Below are positions 24,500 to 36,941 of a stretch of 60,000 nucleotides of DNA, one piece after another. The notes under the pieces were generated by a model that ran no database searches, was not told the origin of the DNA, and worked only from the letters and a program-made list of their open reading frames with translations. A program made the translations under genes and the position numbers. The DNA comes from Gnetum montanum (Eukaryota; Streptophyta; Gnetopsida; Gnetales; Gnetaceae): assembly GCA_015680685.1 (NCBI GenBank), contig MNCI01008302.1:756117-816116 (forward strand). The letters are read 5' to 3'. Numbering within the stretch: position 1 is the first letter of the stretch; each line of letters opens with the position of its first letter.

Positions 24500-27400
24500 G
24501 TATGGCATGCCTAGTGTGGATTCATTCCTTCCATTTTAGAAAATCATTAAAAAAATAGTTTTTTACCATTTTTAGTAACTTGAACCTTCCTTTTGCAACC
24601 CTAAGATCCCAAAAAAGGGGTGAAACACTATCAAAATGAGATAGGTTTGGTTTCCACACTTGGGAAACACTACCCAAAGTGAAACAAGGGGGTAACACCC
24701 ATTCATACCCTCCCAACATCCATCTAGCCCAAGTTTAATCTAGAAGTGGGCCCCACATGACCAACAAGCCTTCCAAGCATCTTTGGCAGCCTCGAAACCT
24801 CATCAAACCTAGTTGAAACTAGTCAAAAGTAGTTAAAACCTTGAGATTTGGTGTTTCCACACTAGGGAAGGTTTCATCGAAACTGAGAATCTCATTCCTA
24901 GTGTGGATGGATGGGGGGAAGCTAACAATGATCCAAATTAACTACTTAGTAACCATTTCTCAAAGCCTGGTGACCCCTAGACCCTACTAGAACCCTTTGG
25001 AGCTTTCAAATGCATCAAAAGTAGTTAAAATTAGCATGAATCTATCATCCCCCTCTCATCCACACTAGGGCCATCAAGCCCATCATGGAAGAAAGGGGGA
25101 GACAACATGTGACACCTAGGACCTCCCAAACTAATGGATCTTAGTACCAAACATCAACTATCGACATTGGACCCCTAGAGGTTGACATGAATGGTTTATT
25201 AGCTTTTGATCTATCCTAGATCTAACTTTCTTAATTAAGGGAGATCTCTTCCATGCTAAGCATCCTAGTACCAGCATGGATAGAAGGGGAGAAGCTAAAA
25301 GTATGGAAGTTTTTATGAAATTAGACTTCTGCAAGCAAACCAACCCTTTTAGAAATCATGGGACTTCAGGAAGTTACCTAAAATGATTAAAATTATTTCC
25401 TCTTAATTCTCCATGTTGAGGGGATTCCTACCCATGTTGAACCTCCCACCCTTAGTGTGAAACTCCTAGCCTTCAAAATGATTGGATTTTGACCTTAGAC
25501 ATTGATAACTAATGCCAACAACCCTATAGACACTCATGCATAGCCAAAATTGACTAAAAATAGCCAGAAAGCCCTTCCCCCCAATCTTCCATGTTGAAGG
25601 CAAGGAAGCCTATAAATTGCCTAATAACCCTTGAAATAACCAAATTTTGACATTGAATGTCAACAATCAATACTAGATACCTTACAAGCCCACATGCATA
25701 GCTAGAATTACCAAAAATTAGCAAAAATCAAGGTCCCTTAATCTTCCATGCTGAGAGCCATCACTTCCATGCTACCTAGTGTAGAAAAAAGGGGGGAACA
25801 TTGGAGGAACTTCAAAATAGCCTCCAAAGACCTCAAACAAACACCAAAAATCCCTATGTATGTCCCAACACCATGTTTACTCATCCTAAGACCCTTAGGC
25901 TTATCAAAATAAATCACAAATAGTTAGAAATCCTTTCCCTCAATCTTTAATTTTGAGCATGGAAGTCCCAATGTGGAAAAATGGGGATCAAAAATCACTT
26001 CATAGCCATTGAAATTACCAAATTTTAACACCAAGCATCAACAATCAACATTAGCAACCTGAATGACTTACATGCATGACCAAAAATGATACAAAATGAT
26101 GAAAATATATTTTCCTTTAGTCTTCCACACTAGGAATATTATCTCCAAAGTTGAAAAAAGAGGGAAAAACTCAAAAACCATCTAGAAAACCTTCAAACTA
26201 GCCAAACTTAAGCTCAAACCCTTGTCCTTGGCCCCGACAACCTTGGAAGCACACATGCACGATCGATTGAGGCTAAAACTAGCCTAGATCTGAGATTTAT
26301 GGTTTTTCCACACTAGGGATCCCTTCCTCCATGTTATGTAGTGTGTAAAATAAGGAAGATACTCATTTAAAGCTCCTAAACACCTTAGAACAACATCAAA
26401 TGATCTTACATGCACTCTAAAACCCTATTAGTAGTTATTGGAGCCTTAAAACCTTAGAAAACTAATCCCAAATGCTCAAAAAGTAGTTCTCCTTAGTCTT
26501 CCATGCTAAGACCCCTAGCCCGAGCAAGGAGAAACTGTGAAAAGCTCAAAAACCAATTGGAAGTACTCAAAATAGCCAAAATTTGATATAGAGACATAGC
26601 CCTAGGTCCTAGCAACTTTGGAAGCTAACATACATAGTCAATTATGACCTGAATTGGTCTAGATCTAAGATTCCTACTTCATCCATATTGGAGAAGGCCC
26701 CTTCCATACTAGGTAACACGGAAACAAAGAGAGAAGCTAGTTTTCTACTTTTAGTGGCAAGGTAACATTCCCAGAAGCCAAAGATCTACACTAAAGAGGC
26801 CTAAGACTTCATAACCTCAAGATTTTTCTCATTTTAACTCATTTTGACCTCCAAAACCCATTCCGCTAAATCTTCCATGCTAGAGAAATTCCCCCAATGT
26901 GGAACTAGGGGGAAGATCTTAGATGCCATTAAATAGCCTTCAAACATGCCTAGAATTAGCTAGAAACTTGTAGAATCATGATTCACAACCCTAGGGTTCA
27001 TGCTCTTAACCCATCCTCAATCCATAGAGCAAGTGTTCCCCCCATTCTTCCACACTAGGGATATTGTGCTCAATGTGGAAAAAGTAGGGAAAGCCATTTT
27101 GACATGTTTTGACATGCAAAATCAACTCAAACTACCTCAAAATGAAGATAGAGGATGCATAACTTCTAGATCTAGGTTTCAGTTTCTTGTTTGACCTATT
27201 TTGATCATATTTTGTCTAAGTTTTTGGCTTTCCACATGAATCCCCCTTTCTTCCATGTTGGCCAAAGAGGAAACATGGGGAAAGGCACTAGAACCTACTT
27301 TTTCACCTTTACAGACCTCTAGAGTGCCTAATTTTAATGGATCTAACCTTGCCCTACATTGGAAAGATTTCAAAACCTCAATTTTAGACCTTTGAGCATT

Positions 27401-27500
27401 CCAAGACCTATTTTTCTTGGTTTCTATATTGAGGGTCCCTATTTCCACACTGAGGCCAACGTGGAAGCTTCAAAACCCTCAATATCTACGTCCAACTAGC
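24500..27500. repeat. Field of ~187-bp degenerate tandem repeats
   Basis: A phrase of the form TCTTCCAYGCTAGGG...AGTGTGGAA...AGGGGGAAGCT recurs about every 160-208 bp. I place starts near 24650, 24855, 25055, 25245, 25405, 25585, 25742, 25950, 26120, 26308, 26495, 26680, 26875, 27042, 27250 and 27442, a mean of about 187 bp. The rest of each unit is loosely conserved ('aaatagccaaaa', 'cattgaaac'). The phrase resembles the short repeats in U3 of this element's LTR. No coding capacity was found. Confidence 0.72.
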
Positions 27501-27554
27501 CTAGAAATAGCCCTGACTGATGCCCAAACTTGCCTAATAGCCTTGTAGCCTCAA

Positions 27555-27945
27555 ATCATGGCCCACTAAGGCCTAAAACTAGCAAAACCTAATCATTGTT
27601 TACCTATATTAGCTATATTTTACCATATACAACCTATTTTTCCTTATTTTTACCTTATTACAAAGTGTTTTGGCTTGCTTTGAGGACTTGTGTTCTATTG
27701 TTAACCTTGTTAACCTTATATGGTATTTATATAGCCTTATATGTTCTTTATTTACCTTATTATTGCCTTATTTACTTTTTTTTGTCCTTTGAATGATATC
27801 AAATGGTAGGGTTTGACCATCCCTAACCACCATTTGATACCATGTGATCATGGCCTGCTAAGGCCTTAAACTAGCATCATAGTTCACCAAGATTCTAAAC
27901 TAGCATCATGGCCAACTAAGGCCTAAAACTAGCAAAATTATGACC
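27555..27945 (+). repeat. TTAAACT array 2 of element A
   Basis: Units CATGGCCCACTAAGGCCTAA and relatives at 27555-27590 and 27838-27945, all carrying GGCCTWAAACTAGCA. They are split by about 240 bp of T-rich sequence with repeated 'accttat'. The array lies just upstream of the RT module. Confidence 0.72.
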
Positions 27946-28245
27946 CTTTTTGACAATTTGTAGCCTTATTTCTTATATTTCCCTTTGCTTGAACTACATT
28001 TAACTCTTGTTGGCCTCTATTACACTTTGTTGAATTTGTCCATACCTCATTAATGACCTTGGATGACCTTGTATGCATTAGATGTGCACATTTTTACATA
28101 AATTTATAGAATTTTAACATTATTTATTCACTTTTACCCAAGTTCCACTTAATATGCTTTTGGTTGACATGCAAGATCAAAGTATGAGTACCTAGGAGCA
28201 AATCTTCTTGCCTTTGTGTCTACATCGATCTCACAATGATGTTGA

Positions 28246-31200
28246 ATGGTGTATCAACCTGATTTCCTAGATCTTAAGCCTAAGAGTCTAGTAGACCACA
28301 TAGCCTCAATAGAGAAACATCTAGAATGGCCTAAAAACCTAGTCAAAACCCTTGACTTAGAGGCAGGCAACATAGCCAAAGATTCTCTAGTTGAGGTTCT
28401 TATCACAACACACAGTGGTAGGAAGAAAACCCTTAAACTAAGTTCCTCATTGGAATTTCACTATGCTCAAGACATCACCAAGGTCCTAAAAAGCAACATT
28501 AAGGCCTTTTCCTAGTTATATGAAGACATGCCAGGCCTAGAACCATGTTTAGTCTAGCAGAACATTATACTAGATCCTAGCATTAGACTAGTTAAGTAAA
28601 AAGTGTGCAAAATTAGGCCTAATTTGGCCTTGGTACTTCGTGATGAGATCTCAAATCTCTACTAAGATGGTTTCATTAGGGTTTTCTATTACACAGAAAG
28701 GGTTTCCAACATAGTGATAGTCCCTAAGAAAAATAGGAGCATCTGTATTTTCATTGATTTTCGAGATCTAAATAAATTGACTATCAAAGATGACTTCCCT
28801 TTGCCTAGTATTGATCAACTTATCGATACTATAGCCAGAATTGTCTTATTATCCTTTATGAATGGATTCTTTGGGTATAACTAGATTAGGATCAACATAG
28901 AGCATCAACTTAGCATGACCTTCATGATCCCTTGAAGTATCTTTTGTTATATCATGATGCCCTTTAGCTTTAAGAATGTAGGAGCAACATACCAAAGAGT
29001 CATGACCTATATATTCAACAATTACATGCTAGGCTTGCTTAATGATATGTATATGACATAGTCATTAAGTTCAAAGTGGCCAATGATCATGCTAATAACC
29101 TAGACCTTATGCTTAAATGATGCCTCAACTACAAGCTTAGGCTCAATCCCATGAAGTGCGTCTTCAATGTCAAGATCAGTAAGATGCTTGGCTTTGTAGT
29201 ATTTAAAGTGGGGATATTTGTTGATGTTGATAAGGTTAAGGTCATAACCAAATTAGTAGTGTCTACCAACCTTAAAGAGCTTTAGGGATTAAAAGGTAAA
29301 TTACATTTTATTTGTAGGTTTATCACTAAGTTTATAGATAAGTTACAATCCATGCAACATTTTCTTAAGAAAAGAGTTCATTATGAGTGGATAGATCAAT
29401 GCCAAGAGGCCTTTGAAAACCTTTTAAAAATTGACACAACTACCAATAGTCAATTCTCTGCAAGAGAATAAATGATTTTACATCTACCTTACCATCTTTG
29501 ATACATTCATTTCCTTTCTACTCTATCAGAAACATGATGATGGCATAGAAATTCCAGTGTACAACCTTAGCCATGTGTTAGTTACCCATGAGGCTCAATA
29601 CACTAAAGTGGAGAAGTATTATCTAGCACTAGTCTTATCTTTGAAGAAGTGGAGATACTACCTTTTTAGAAGCCAAGTCAACATAATTTGCAAGGGTAGC
29701 ATACTCAAAGCCCTAATGACCAACATCTATGAAAGTAACAGTATAGCCAAATGGAAAGCCATAATCATGGAATTTAACCTTCATTACATCTCTCAATCCT
29801 CAACAAAAGGTCAAGCAATAGTCATAAAAATTACAGTTTCATCTATTGATGACCAAGCAACCATAAATCCTAAGTTTCCTCATGAGCATGTTAACACTAT
29901 TAGCCAAGTGCATGAGGGTTATGAGGTAGTCATGCACTTTTATAGAGCTTCAACTACCCATGGGGCTAGTGCCACTACCATCATAACATTTCCATCTAGT
30001 GAGATCTGATCCTTCACCTATTGTTTTGGGTTCCCATGTATTAACAACATAGAGGAGTATGAGAGTTTAATCATAGGGATGATGGTATCTTGTAACCTAG
30101 GAATTCAATTTTTAGCAATCAAAGGCGATTCAAAACTCATGGTTAACCAAATAAAGGAAGTCTATGCATGTAAAGCCAAACACTTACAACCATACTGTGA
30201 CCTAGGAAAGTAATTTTTACAATAATTTACAAACATTGATATCCAACACATACCATGAAACAATAATTTCATAGCCAACACAATTGCAACGTTAGCCCTT
30301 AATGTGGTGTCAAATGTGTTTAGTAAGTTGTCCACCTTTACCACGAACTATTCTACTCCCATCACATAGAACATTGAGGATGTCTTTGTGGCCTTCGTTC
30401 ATACTTCTCCTACCAGGGAGTGGTATGATGATATAAAACTTTATCTTATGCATGGTAAATTTTCATAAGGCTTGACTACTACTCAAAAGGATGTCGTATG
30501 TAAATGATCAAAGTAGTATGTCATCTTAGGTGATAACACATTATGTCAATGATCCTATGATGGCATACTCCTAAAGTTCTTAGGAAAAACCAGAGCCATA
30601 ATAGTCCTAGAGGAGGTTCACAAGGGTGTTTGTAGAGGGAATATAGGACTGAGAGCTATGACCACTAAGATTAGATAGTTAGGCTACTATTATCCTCATA
30701 TGAATATGGACTACCTATAGAATAGTAGGGATGTGACACATGCAAATGATATAGCAACCTTATACATGTGCCACCAACTGAGTTGCCTACCATTCAAATA
30801 ACATGGTCATTTTAATGATGGGGATTGGATATCATTAGATCCATAACACCTAAATCTTCCATAAGGCATAGCTTCATCATCACCATGACTGAATACTATA
30901 CAAAGTGGATTGAGGATATTCCCCTAAGAACTACATCTGAGAATGTCTACAAACACATACAAGATAACATTGTAGCTCGTTTTGGCATACTCATGACCAT
31001 AGTTATAGACAATGGACCATGATATAGTAGCCAAGAAACAAAATATTTTTTTCATGACCTAGGGATTAAGCATTCTTTCTGATCATCTTATTACCCTAAA
31101 GTCAATGAACAAGTAGAAGTAAGCAACAAATTCATCATCAACTTGCTCAAAAATATGCTCAATAATAGTGAACGCAAATGGCATGAGTAGCTTATGCATG

Positions 31201-31715
31201 CACTATGGGCCTATAGAATGACCTATCACATAACAACTAGTATGATCCCTTATAGTCTAGTTTATGGTTTTGAAGCTATTTTACCTCTTGAATTACAAGT
31301 TCCTTCACTTCGAGTATCCTTTACCAACTTCATCAACAATGAGCAAAACAAGGAGTTGTGGAAAACAACCTTGGACTTAGTGGAGGAGTAATGTATGCAA
31401 GCACTTGCTTACATCAAGCACTATCAAGAGAGGCAAAAGTGATAGCATCACCATAACTTAACCATGTGCAAGATTAAGGAGGGTGACCTAGTCCTCAAAG
31501 CTACTCATGAACACACGAACATATTCTCAACCAATTGGGAAGGATCCTTCCTTGTCACCAAAGCCTATGGGAATGGTGCATTTAGAATAGTCAACATGGA
31601 TGGGAATGATATGGCCAATCCAGTTAATCATTCCTATCTAAAGTCATTCTACATGTTGCCTACAATCATTAGCAAGCAAGCTTGCTTTCAACAATTTACT
31701 ATGATGTTAAACTAG
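28246..31715 (+). pseudogene. pol: pol (RT, RNase H, aRNase H, integrase) of element A
   Basis: Starts at ATG 28246 (MVYQPDF...), matching the MDYQ start of element B. RT follows with IDFRDLNKLTIKDDFPLPSI and MMPFSFKNVGATYQRVMTYI; the YVDD box region is damaged (NDMYMT). The first RNase H ends near 29830 (IEIPVYNLSHVLVTHEAQYT). A second, archaeal-type RNase H begins near 29910 (NNIEEYESLIIGM, IKGDSKLMVNQI). Integrase has a decayed HHCC region (HKGVCRGNIG, 30610-30770), WG-D changed to GDWISLD, and VIDNGP near 31005. The C-terminal part (YSLVYGFEAILPLELQVPSL; EGDLVLKATHEHTNIFSTNW) is well kept to 31715. Many stops and frameshifts; inactive. Confidence 0.85.
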
Positions 31716-31785
31716 CAACATGGCCTGCCAAGGCCTTAAATTGCTACCATGGCCTGACATGACCTTAAAATAGTAACTTTGATGA
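31708..31785 (+). repeat. TTAAACT array 3 of element A (short)
   Basis: Two to three units, for example CATGGCCTGCCAAGGCCTTA followed by AATTGC, and CATGGCCTGACATGACCTTA. Located just after the integrase end, as in element B where the array is much longer. Confidence 0.6.
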
Positions 31786-31890
31786 CCTAGATAGCCTAAT
31801 TCTCATGTGGCTTGTATACATTGCAGTGTTATAACATGTAGTGGTGTTTTATATTCTTTGTTGATGCCTCTCAGGTCAATCCTCTAGACA

Positions 31891-31908
31891 CCAACAAAGA
31901 GGGGCCAT
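31891..31908 (+). promoter_or_regulatory. Polypurine tract of element A
   Basis: CCAACAAAGAGGGGCCAT directly abuts the 3' LTR start TGAAACACC. An almost identical tract precedes the 3' LTR of element B (59174-59191). It primes plus-strand DNA synthesis. Confidence 0.8.
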
Positions 31909-33429
31909 TGAAACACCATAAAAATTTTCATGTTATTGCTAGTTTTCATCATGTAGATTTCACCACATGAAACCTGAGGCAAAACTTCATTGTAACTGTT
32001 AAGATTATAATCCACGATGGGAAATTTCACATACTTTATACTTTTGGGACTAAAAATTCCTCATAAATGGTCAAAGCCTCATTCCCCAAGTGGAAAAAGT
32101 CACCTAGTCTTTATATTTGGGCTTGGGAGGTCAATAATGCCTTTTGGAATGCCAAAAATGACAATTTAATGCATTTTATGAGGGGGGTATACATTTTTCT
32201 ACATTGGAAACACTTACAATGGATAGATCTCATTTAACCTCCAAGATGGAGAGTTTGGAAGTTTTTCCAAAACTTGAAAACTTTTCCCTCTAGTGTAAAG
32301 GCTTCATCCTCAACTTGGAAACCTTCCCCCCTCAATGTGAAACTTTTCCCCTAACATAGAGGCTTCGCCCCCAGCATCAAAATTTCATCCCCTCAGCATG
32401 GAAGCCATAATAGCCAAATTTCATCACTCCATGCACTCCAACATTGATCAACCACTTCGACAAGGATTGTAAAAGGCTCAGCATGAAAACTTGACCTCCA
32501 ACATAGAAGGTGTATCCCCATAACTATTTATAGTAGATGGAATGGCCATGGGGGAAGGCACTTACTATATATGGTAACCTCCAAATTTGGGTAGCCATCT
32601 CACTTGAACAAGGTAGAAATTTTCAATAATTTGGTATCCACTGTGTAGCCAAATTATAGCCCAATCGTAGCCTTTTTACAATCCTATTTTCACCCAAGAC
32701 CTATAAAAATCAACCTTAAACACCATTAACAAGTTCCACTTTTGTCACTTAAATACATTTAGCATACATACATTTTTTGACGAAATAATTCCACACTTCG
32801 GCATCTCAAGCACTCAAGGCTTCTTGTAATCTCGCATGTTTGCATTCTATTGAATCCCAATGTAGAAGCATTATCACCCTAAGACTTATGGATTTTTGGT
32901 GTCAACGCTACACTTCTAGGATTCGCAAACCCTATCATGGAGCAATATAACATCCAAATTTTTCACTTTTCTCACCTCCCATAAATGACCAACATTGCAT
33001 ATTTAGAGTAGTAGTAGAGAAGGTTTAATAACATTAGGAGTGGCAAGACATCCAAATCATGGATTTGAACACATCAACTTCAACAAACCCTGAATCCCTA
33101 CTCAAGTGAACCCCCCCATTTCCCTCTCAAGCATACTTTGTACATAATCTATTAACTCTCCTTTATTTTATTCTTTGTAAAATAAATTTTACTATTTTTA
33201 TTTGTGTTTAGATTAAATTTATCATTTATTTTAGTGCATTTATATTACTTCGATCTGAACTTATATTATATATCTTGTTTTGTACTTCATAAGTCCCTGG
33301 TTGATCTATCAAGCTAGCTAGGGCACCTAGGATCCCATTTTCATGAAGGCCTTAGGGATCTAAGGTTGAGGACTACTTGCACCAAATCCATTGGTTCTTT
33401 CCATCTAATCAATTTTTCTGATTTCAACA
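31909..33429 (+). repeat. 3' LTR of element A
   Basis: Begins TGAAACACCATAAAAATTTT and ends TTCTGATTTCAACA (TG...CA kept). It aligns with 8251-9788. It has the same U3 repeat run (32230-32510), TATA box (32701-32709) and AAATAAA-type signal near 33180. By eye it differs from the 5' copy at about 30 of the first 250 bases. Confidence 0.85.
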
Positions 33430-34254
33430 AGAGTAACTTAAAAATTGAGTAGTATGCTCAAAGTCCAAAGGCAAAAGATGACCCAAACATTTGTCAATTT
33501 TCAACCCTTAAAAGATGAATACACTAGGCACATGAAGTCCATACACTTTCCAGCATATAGAGAGCATGTGAACATTGGAAAACTCTTCTTGACCTTCTCA
33601 CTATTCCAAAAGAATTGTTCTTTAGCATTGAACCTTATACACTGACTTAAAGGTCCAAGATAATCAAAAATTTAGTCAGAAAGACTGTAAACTAAAATCT
33701 TAAATTTATACATAGGGGAGGTAGCTACCATATGCTAGCTAGCATATGGGCCAAAAAAAAAGATTTATTCTAATCAAAAATTACCTTAAAAGACATAATA
33801 CATGTTGTCAAACCCTAACCATAGATATCATGACTTCCATGGCCAAGAAACTAAGCTGAATGAACCCAAAATCTGTGTCAAAAAGGTTTGCAATCTTTGC
33901 TACACAGGAAATGAAAGGGTATTGGGATATAAGAGTAGATCTAAGTAAGCTATAATGGGATAATACGGATATGCACTCTTGAGAGGTTTGACTAGTCTAG
34001 TCATGCACATCGAAGTGATGTGGAAACCTTCTGCTACAATGAGATGCACCATTGCATGACTGCCTATGGCTTCATCCTGTAAACATAACTTTGAGAAGAT
34101 AAAAAAACTACACAATGCCACATGAGTAGCATAGGTTGCATAGATTACAAGTGGTTTATTTTGGAACTATAGTGTGCTTGCTTGCTTAGTGCAAAATAAG
34201 AGTTATAATATGCTTACTCACTTGCTTGCAAAAGGATGAAAAAAGTTATCAATG
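33430..34254. other. Unassigned sequence between A and C
   Basis: No domain recognised on either strand. If it belonged to minus-strand element C it should encode the start of RT, but I find no RT motif. It may be non-coding C sequence or a remnant of another insertion. Confidence 0.4.
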
Positions 34255-34450
34255 ATTGACCACAAACCTAATTTAAGGTCTTGGTAGACCATGGCTTTGC
34301 TAGTTTAAGGTCCTAGTAGATCATTGGGCATAGTTTAAGGTCCCAATAGATTATGTTGTTCTATTTTATAGTCCTAGCAAGCTACTCTATGCCAATTTAA
34401 CATCTTAGCAAATGAATTGTGCTAGTTTAACGTCTTAGTGGATGATTGCT
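34255..34450 (-). repeat. TTAAACT array 2 of element C
   Basis: About six units in reverse orientation, for example CTAGTTTAAGGTCCTAGTAG, the complement of the ...CCTTAAACTAG unit in A and B. Follows the cargo-gene remnant in C's own direction. Confidence 0.68.
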
Positions 34451-34825
34451 TCCCTTGCTTCATTGATGTGTGATGCTGCATGCTAGATGTACTATGGCTT
34501 CAAGTGAAAATTTTTCACTAGATTGGAAAACTCATTTTCATCTTAATTAGCAAGGAATGATCCATTTTCATAGGCCTTGGTGACTAGGAAAGGCCTTTCA
34601 TAGTTTAAAGAGTAGGGGTTTCTCCACCTCGACTAGGGTGATTTTGACACTTTGTTTGATGCTACATAGCTAGGTGCACTCACACTTGAGGGTTTGCTAG
34701 GTAATCAACCTTTATTGCCATCTATCTTCCCTTGTTTACTTTGGTATCTTGAGTTGTGTCAAGGCATGTGCTAATTGCATCATTATATTATAGTGTCAGA
34801 AATTCCCATCAGTGGTCCTACATCT
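34451..34825. other. Unassigned part of element C
   Basis: Between the array and cargo exon 6. Exons 1-5 of the opposite-strand gene would be expected here from copies A and B, but I cannot recognise any of them. A deletion joining array 2 to the exon 6 side is the simplest reading. Confidence 0.4.
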
Positions 34826-36035
34826 ACCTATCACATAGAGCCATGGGTAGAAATGTTGGATAAACTTGCCTTCATAAAAAGTGTTGTTGAGGACATGGTG
34901 AACTGCTTGTGATAAGTAAACCTAGAGCTACGTATGTGTGCAGTGCTATTCCACTTTATGCTATCCTACTTATTTCTTAAATTCTTAGTTTTTGACTGAG
35001 ATTGATTAGTTGTTGTATGCCTACAAGTCCTAAGCTACATTGGGATCCAAGAAAAGATGGAAAGGATCAATTCTCTACTGGACCTTCTTCTTGAAGTTGA
35101 TCAAGTGCCTTATCACATGTACAATACATCTAAAAAGTGCAAATTTTCTTATGCAAAGTCGTTATGGGTCTATAGGTACTCTAATGAGCACTTATGGAAA
35201 AATGTGCACAAACTGCAGGAAAGGGTGACTAGCTAGGATGAGAAGATCAAAGATCTTCAATCCAAAAATGACTTCATAGTCACTAGATCATAGGGAGATG
35301 GCACCTAGAATACCTTTGAGATTAAGTATGCCAAGTATTTGATAGCTCATAGAGGTAAGAACGAGGCCATGTGGGAGTTGGTAGCGTAGCAATTCCAAAT
35401 GGATTTTCTTACTTAGAAGAATTAGGATTGGAAAAATTATAGCACAAGGGTTTATTAGTGGGGATAGATATAGAAGAATCACAAACATTAGTACAAGTGG
35501 GAGCACGAAGAGTACCTATGATGGTACAAGGAAGAGTCTACCAACCATCACCACCTTGAGATGTTTCTTGAGGTGACCAATGGGAATCAGGCATATGACT
35601 TGTTTGTGCAACATACAATTGTGAGTGACTCTCCTGTGAGGCAAATCATCATCCTCTATGGAGAGGCCTCTTCTACCATATTTTTCATGGAGCTCTCCAC
35701 ATGGAGTGCCATAGATAAAGGCAAGACCCTTGTAGGTATTGACTTTGGCCAAGAAGATTTGATGCAACTTTCTAAAGTTGAGATCAACCACCACTTAGAG
35801 GCCAGCCTTGGAAAGTTACCTCTGAAACTCACTGATGCAAGACCCTCCTAGGTTAGTTTCTGCTACATTAATTTTTTATGCTTTTTATGTTTTAAGTTAG
35901 CTCATGCAATGCATGCTTTCTTAAAAATCATGCATATTTGTTAATGGTTGTGGTAGGTTCCAACCAATGCTACAAGCCCCAGTGACCCCATAGAGGAAGT
36001 AGAAACTTCACCTCCACCTAGTGCTACTAGTTGAG
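34826..36035 (+). pseudogene. Cargo gene copy C, exons 6 to 8 only
   Basis: Plus-strand, opposite to element C. Exon 6 keeps EPWVEMLDKLAFIKSVVEDM (near 34840-34900), matching PWVETPNKVEFMHG of copy A. Exon 7 begins near 35029 with CTAAGCTACATTGGGATCCA, against CTAAGCTGAAGTGGGATCCA in B. It then has a Lys/Glu/Leu-rich probable coiled coil (HLWKNVHKLQERVTS...EKIKDLQSKND) and ends with TWSAIDKGKTLVGIDFGQED against B's TWSTVDKGKALANVDLG. An intron follows (donor GTTAGT at 35853, acceptor GTGGTAG near 35957), then a short last exon. The acceptor before exon 7 has decayed (ACAAG). Exons 1-5 are not found. Stops are numerous. Confidence 0.7.
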
Positions 36036-36199
36036 CATGACCAGATGTATCTTCCACTAGGCTTTTTTGCTACATTTTTGCTATGTGATGCTATTCATGC
36101 TATGTATTGCTATTCATATTACATTTTCTATGGATGATTATTTTCTAAGTGTAATGTGCAAACATTTATCCCTATATGATGATTTTATTGCATTTTCTA

Positions 36200-36570
36200 T
36201 GAGTATGTGAGTTTGGGCCATTGTGAGCCATAGTGACACTAGGTCATTGTGAGACATAACAAGTCTGCTATTAGTTTAAATCCTTGATAGGCCTCATACC
36301 AATTTAAGGCCATAACAAGAAGGCTGATGCTAGTTTTCTTTCTTCTTTTTTTCCATTTCAGACCATGTGTTGCCAATTTAAGGCCGTAGTGGGTCATGGA
36401 GTCACCTAGTTTAAGGCCACAGTGGACCACAGTGGTAGTTTAAGGCCATTCTAGGCCTCAATGAAATGGTTAAAGGTGATAGTTTTAGGCCATTCTAGCC
36501 ACTAGCCTAGTTTAAGGGTGATAGTTCAAGGTTGTTTCAGGCTGCAATGTTGCCAGTTTAAGGCCATAGT
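36200..36570 (-). repeat. TTAAACT array 1 of element C
   Basis: About ten units in reverse orientation with AGTTTAAGGCCATWSTGGGCC and relatives. It lies between the protease end and the 3' end of the cargo gene, as in A and B. Confidence 0.75.
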
Positions 36571-36941
36571 GGGCCATGTATTGCTATCTCTCTTTTTGTA
36601 ATTTTTCCTTTTATGAATTTTATGCAATTTTTGAGGTTTTTTATGCATTAAAGAAATAACTGCAAAAGTGTAAACTAACAAGAAAATGCATAAATGAATT
36701 AGATGAATGTGTAAACTAAGCAAGTAAATGTGTAATCTAAGCAATCAAGATAAATGTAAATAACATGCTACTGTGCTAATTTAATGCAACACAAATGCAA
36801 CATAAGCAAAGAGTAAGGTATAGAGCACATAGAAGAAAATAGCAAGCAAGCACCTAGTGCATTTTGGGCTAAGGGGATACCTTGTAGTTGCTTCCTAACC
36901 CAGTGTGGGTTAGGGACTGCATAGGATCTAGATTGCACTAC

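Larger units (their letters stand above)
8251..33429 (+). mobile_element. Element A: 25-kb Tat-lineage Ty3/gypsy retrotransposon
   Basis: The element is bounded by LTRs that both begin TGAAACACCA. Order: 5' LTR, primer-binding-like site, leader (with a foreign 3.5-kb insertion and a 75-base gap), gag, protease, TTAAACT array, opposite-strand cargo gene, AT-rich block, ~187-bp repeat field, second array, RT/RNase H/aRNase H/integrase, third array, polypurine tract, 3' LTR. The flanks are AGAAT (8246-8250) and AGAGT (33430-33434), a 4-of-5 match to a target duplication. Without the insertion it would be about 21.6 kb, in the range of Ogre-type elements. The two LTRs differ at roughly 12% over the first 250 bp by my count, so it is older than element B. 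Confidence 0.8.

Noticed and set aside
27596-27796. Small membrane protein (66 codons, very hydrophobic)
   Set aside because: It comes from T-rich DNA with 'accttat' repeats between two parts of array 2; no conservation in element B.
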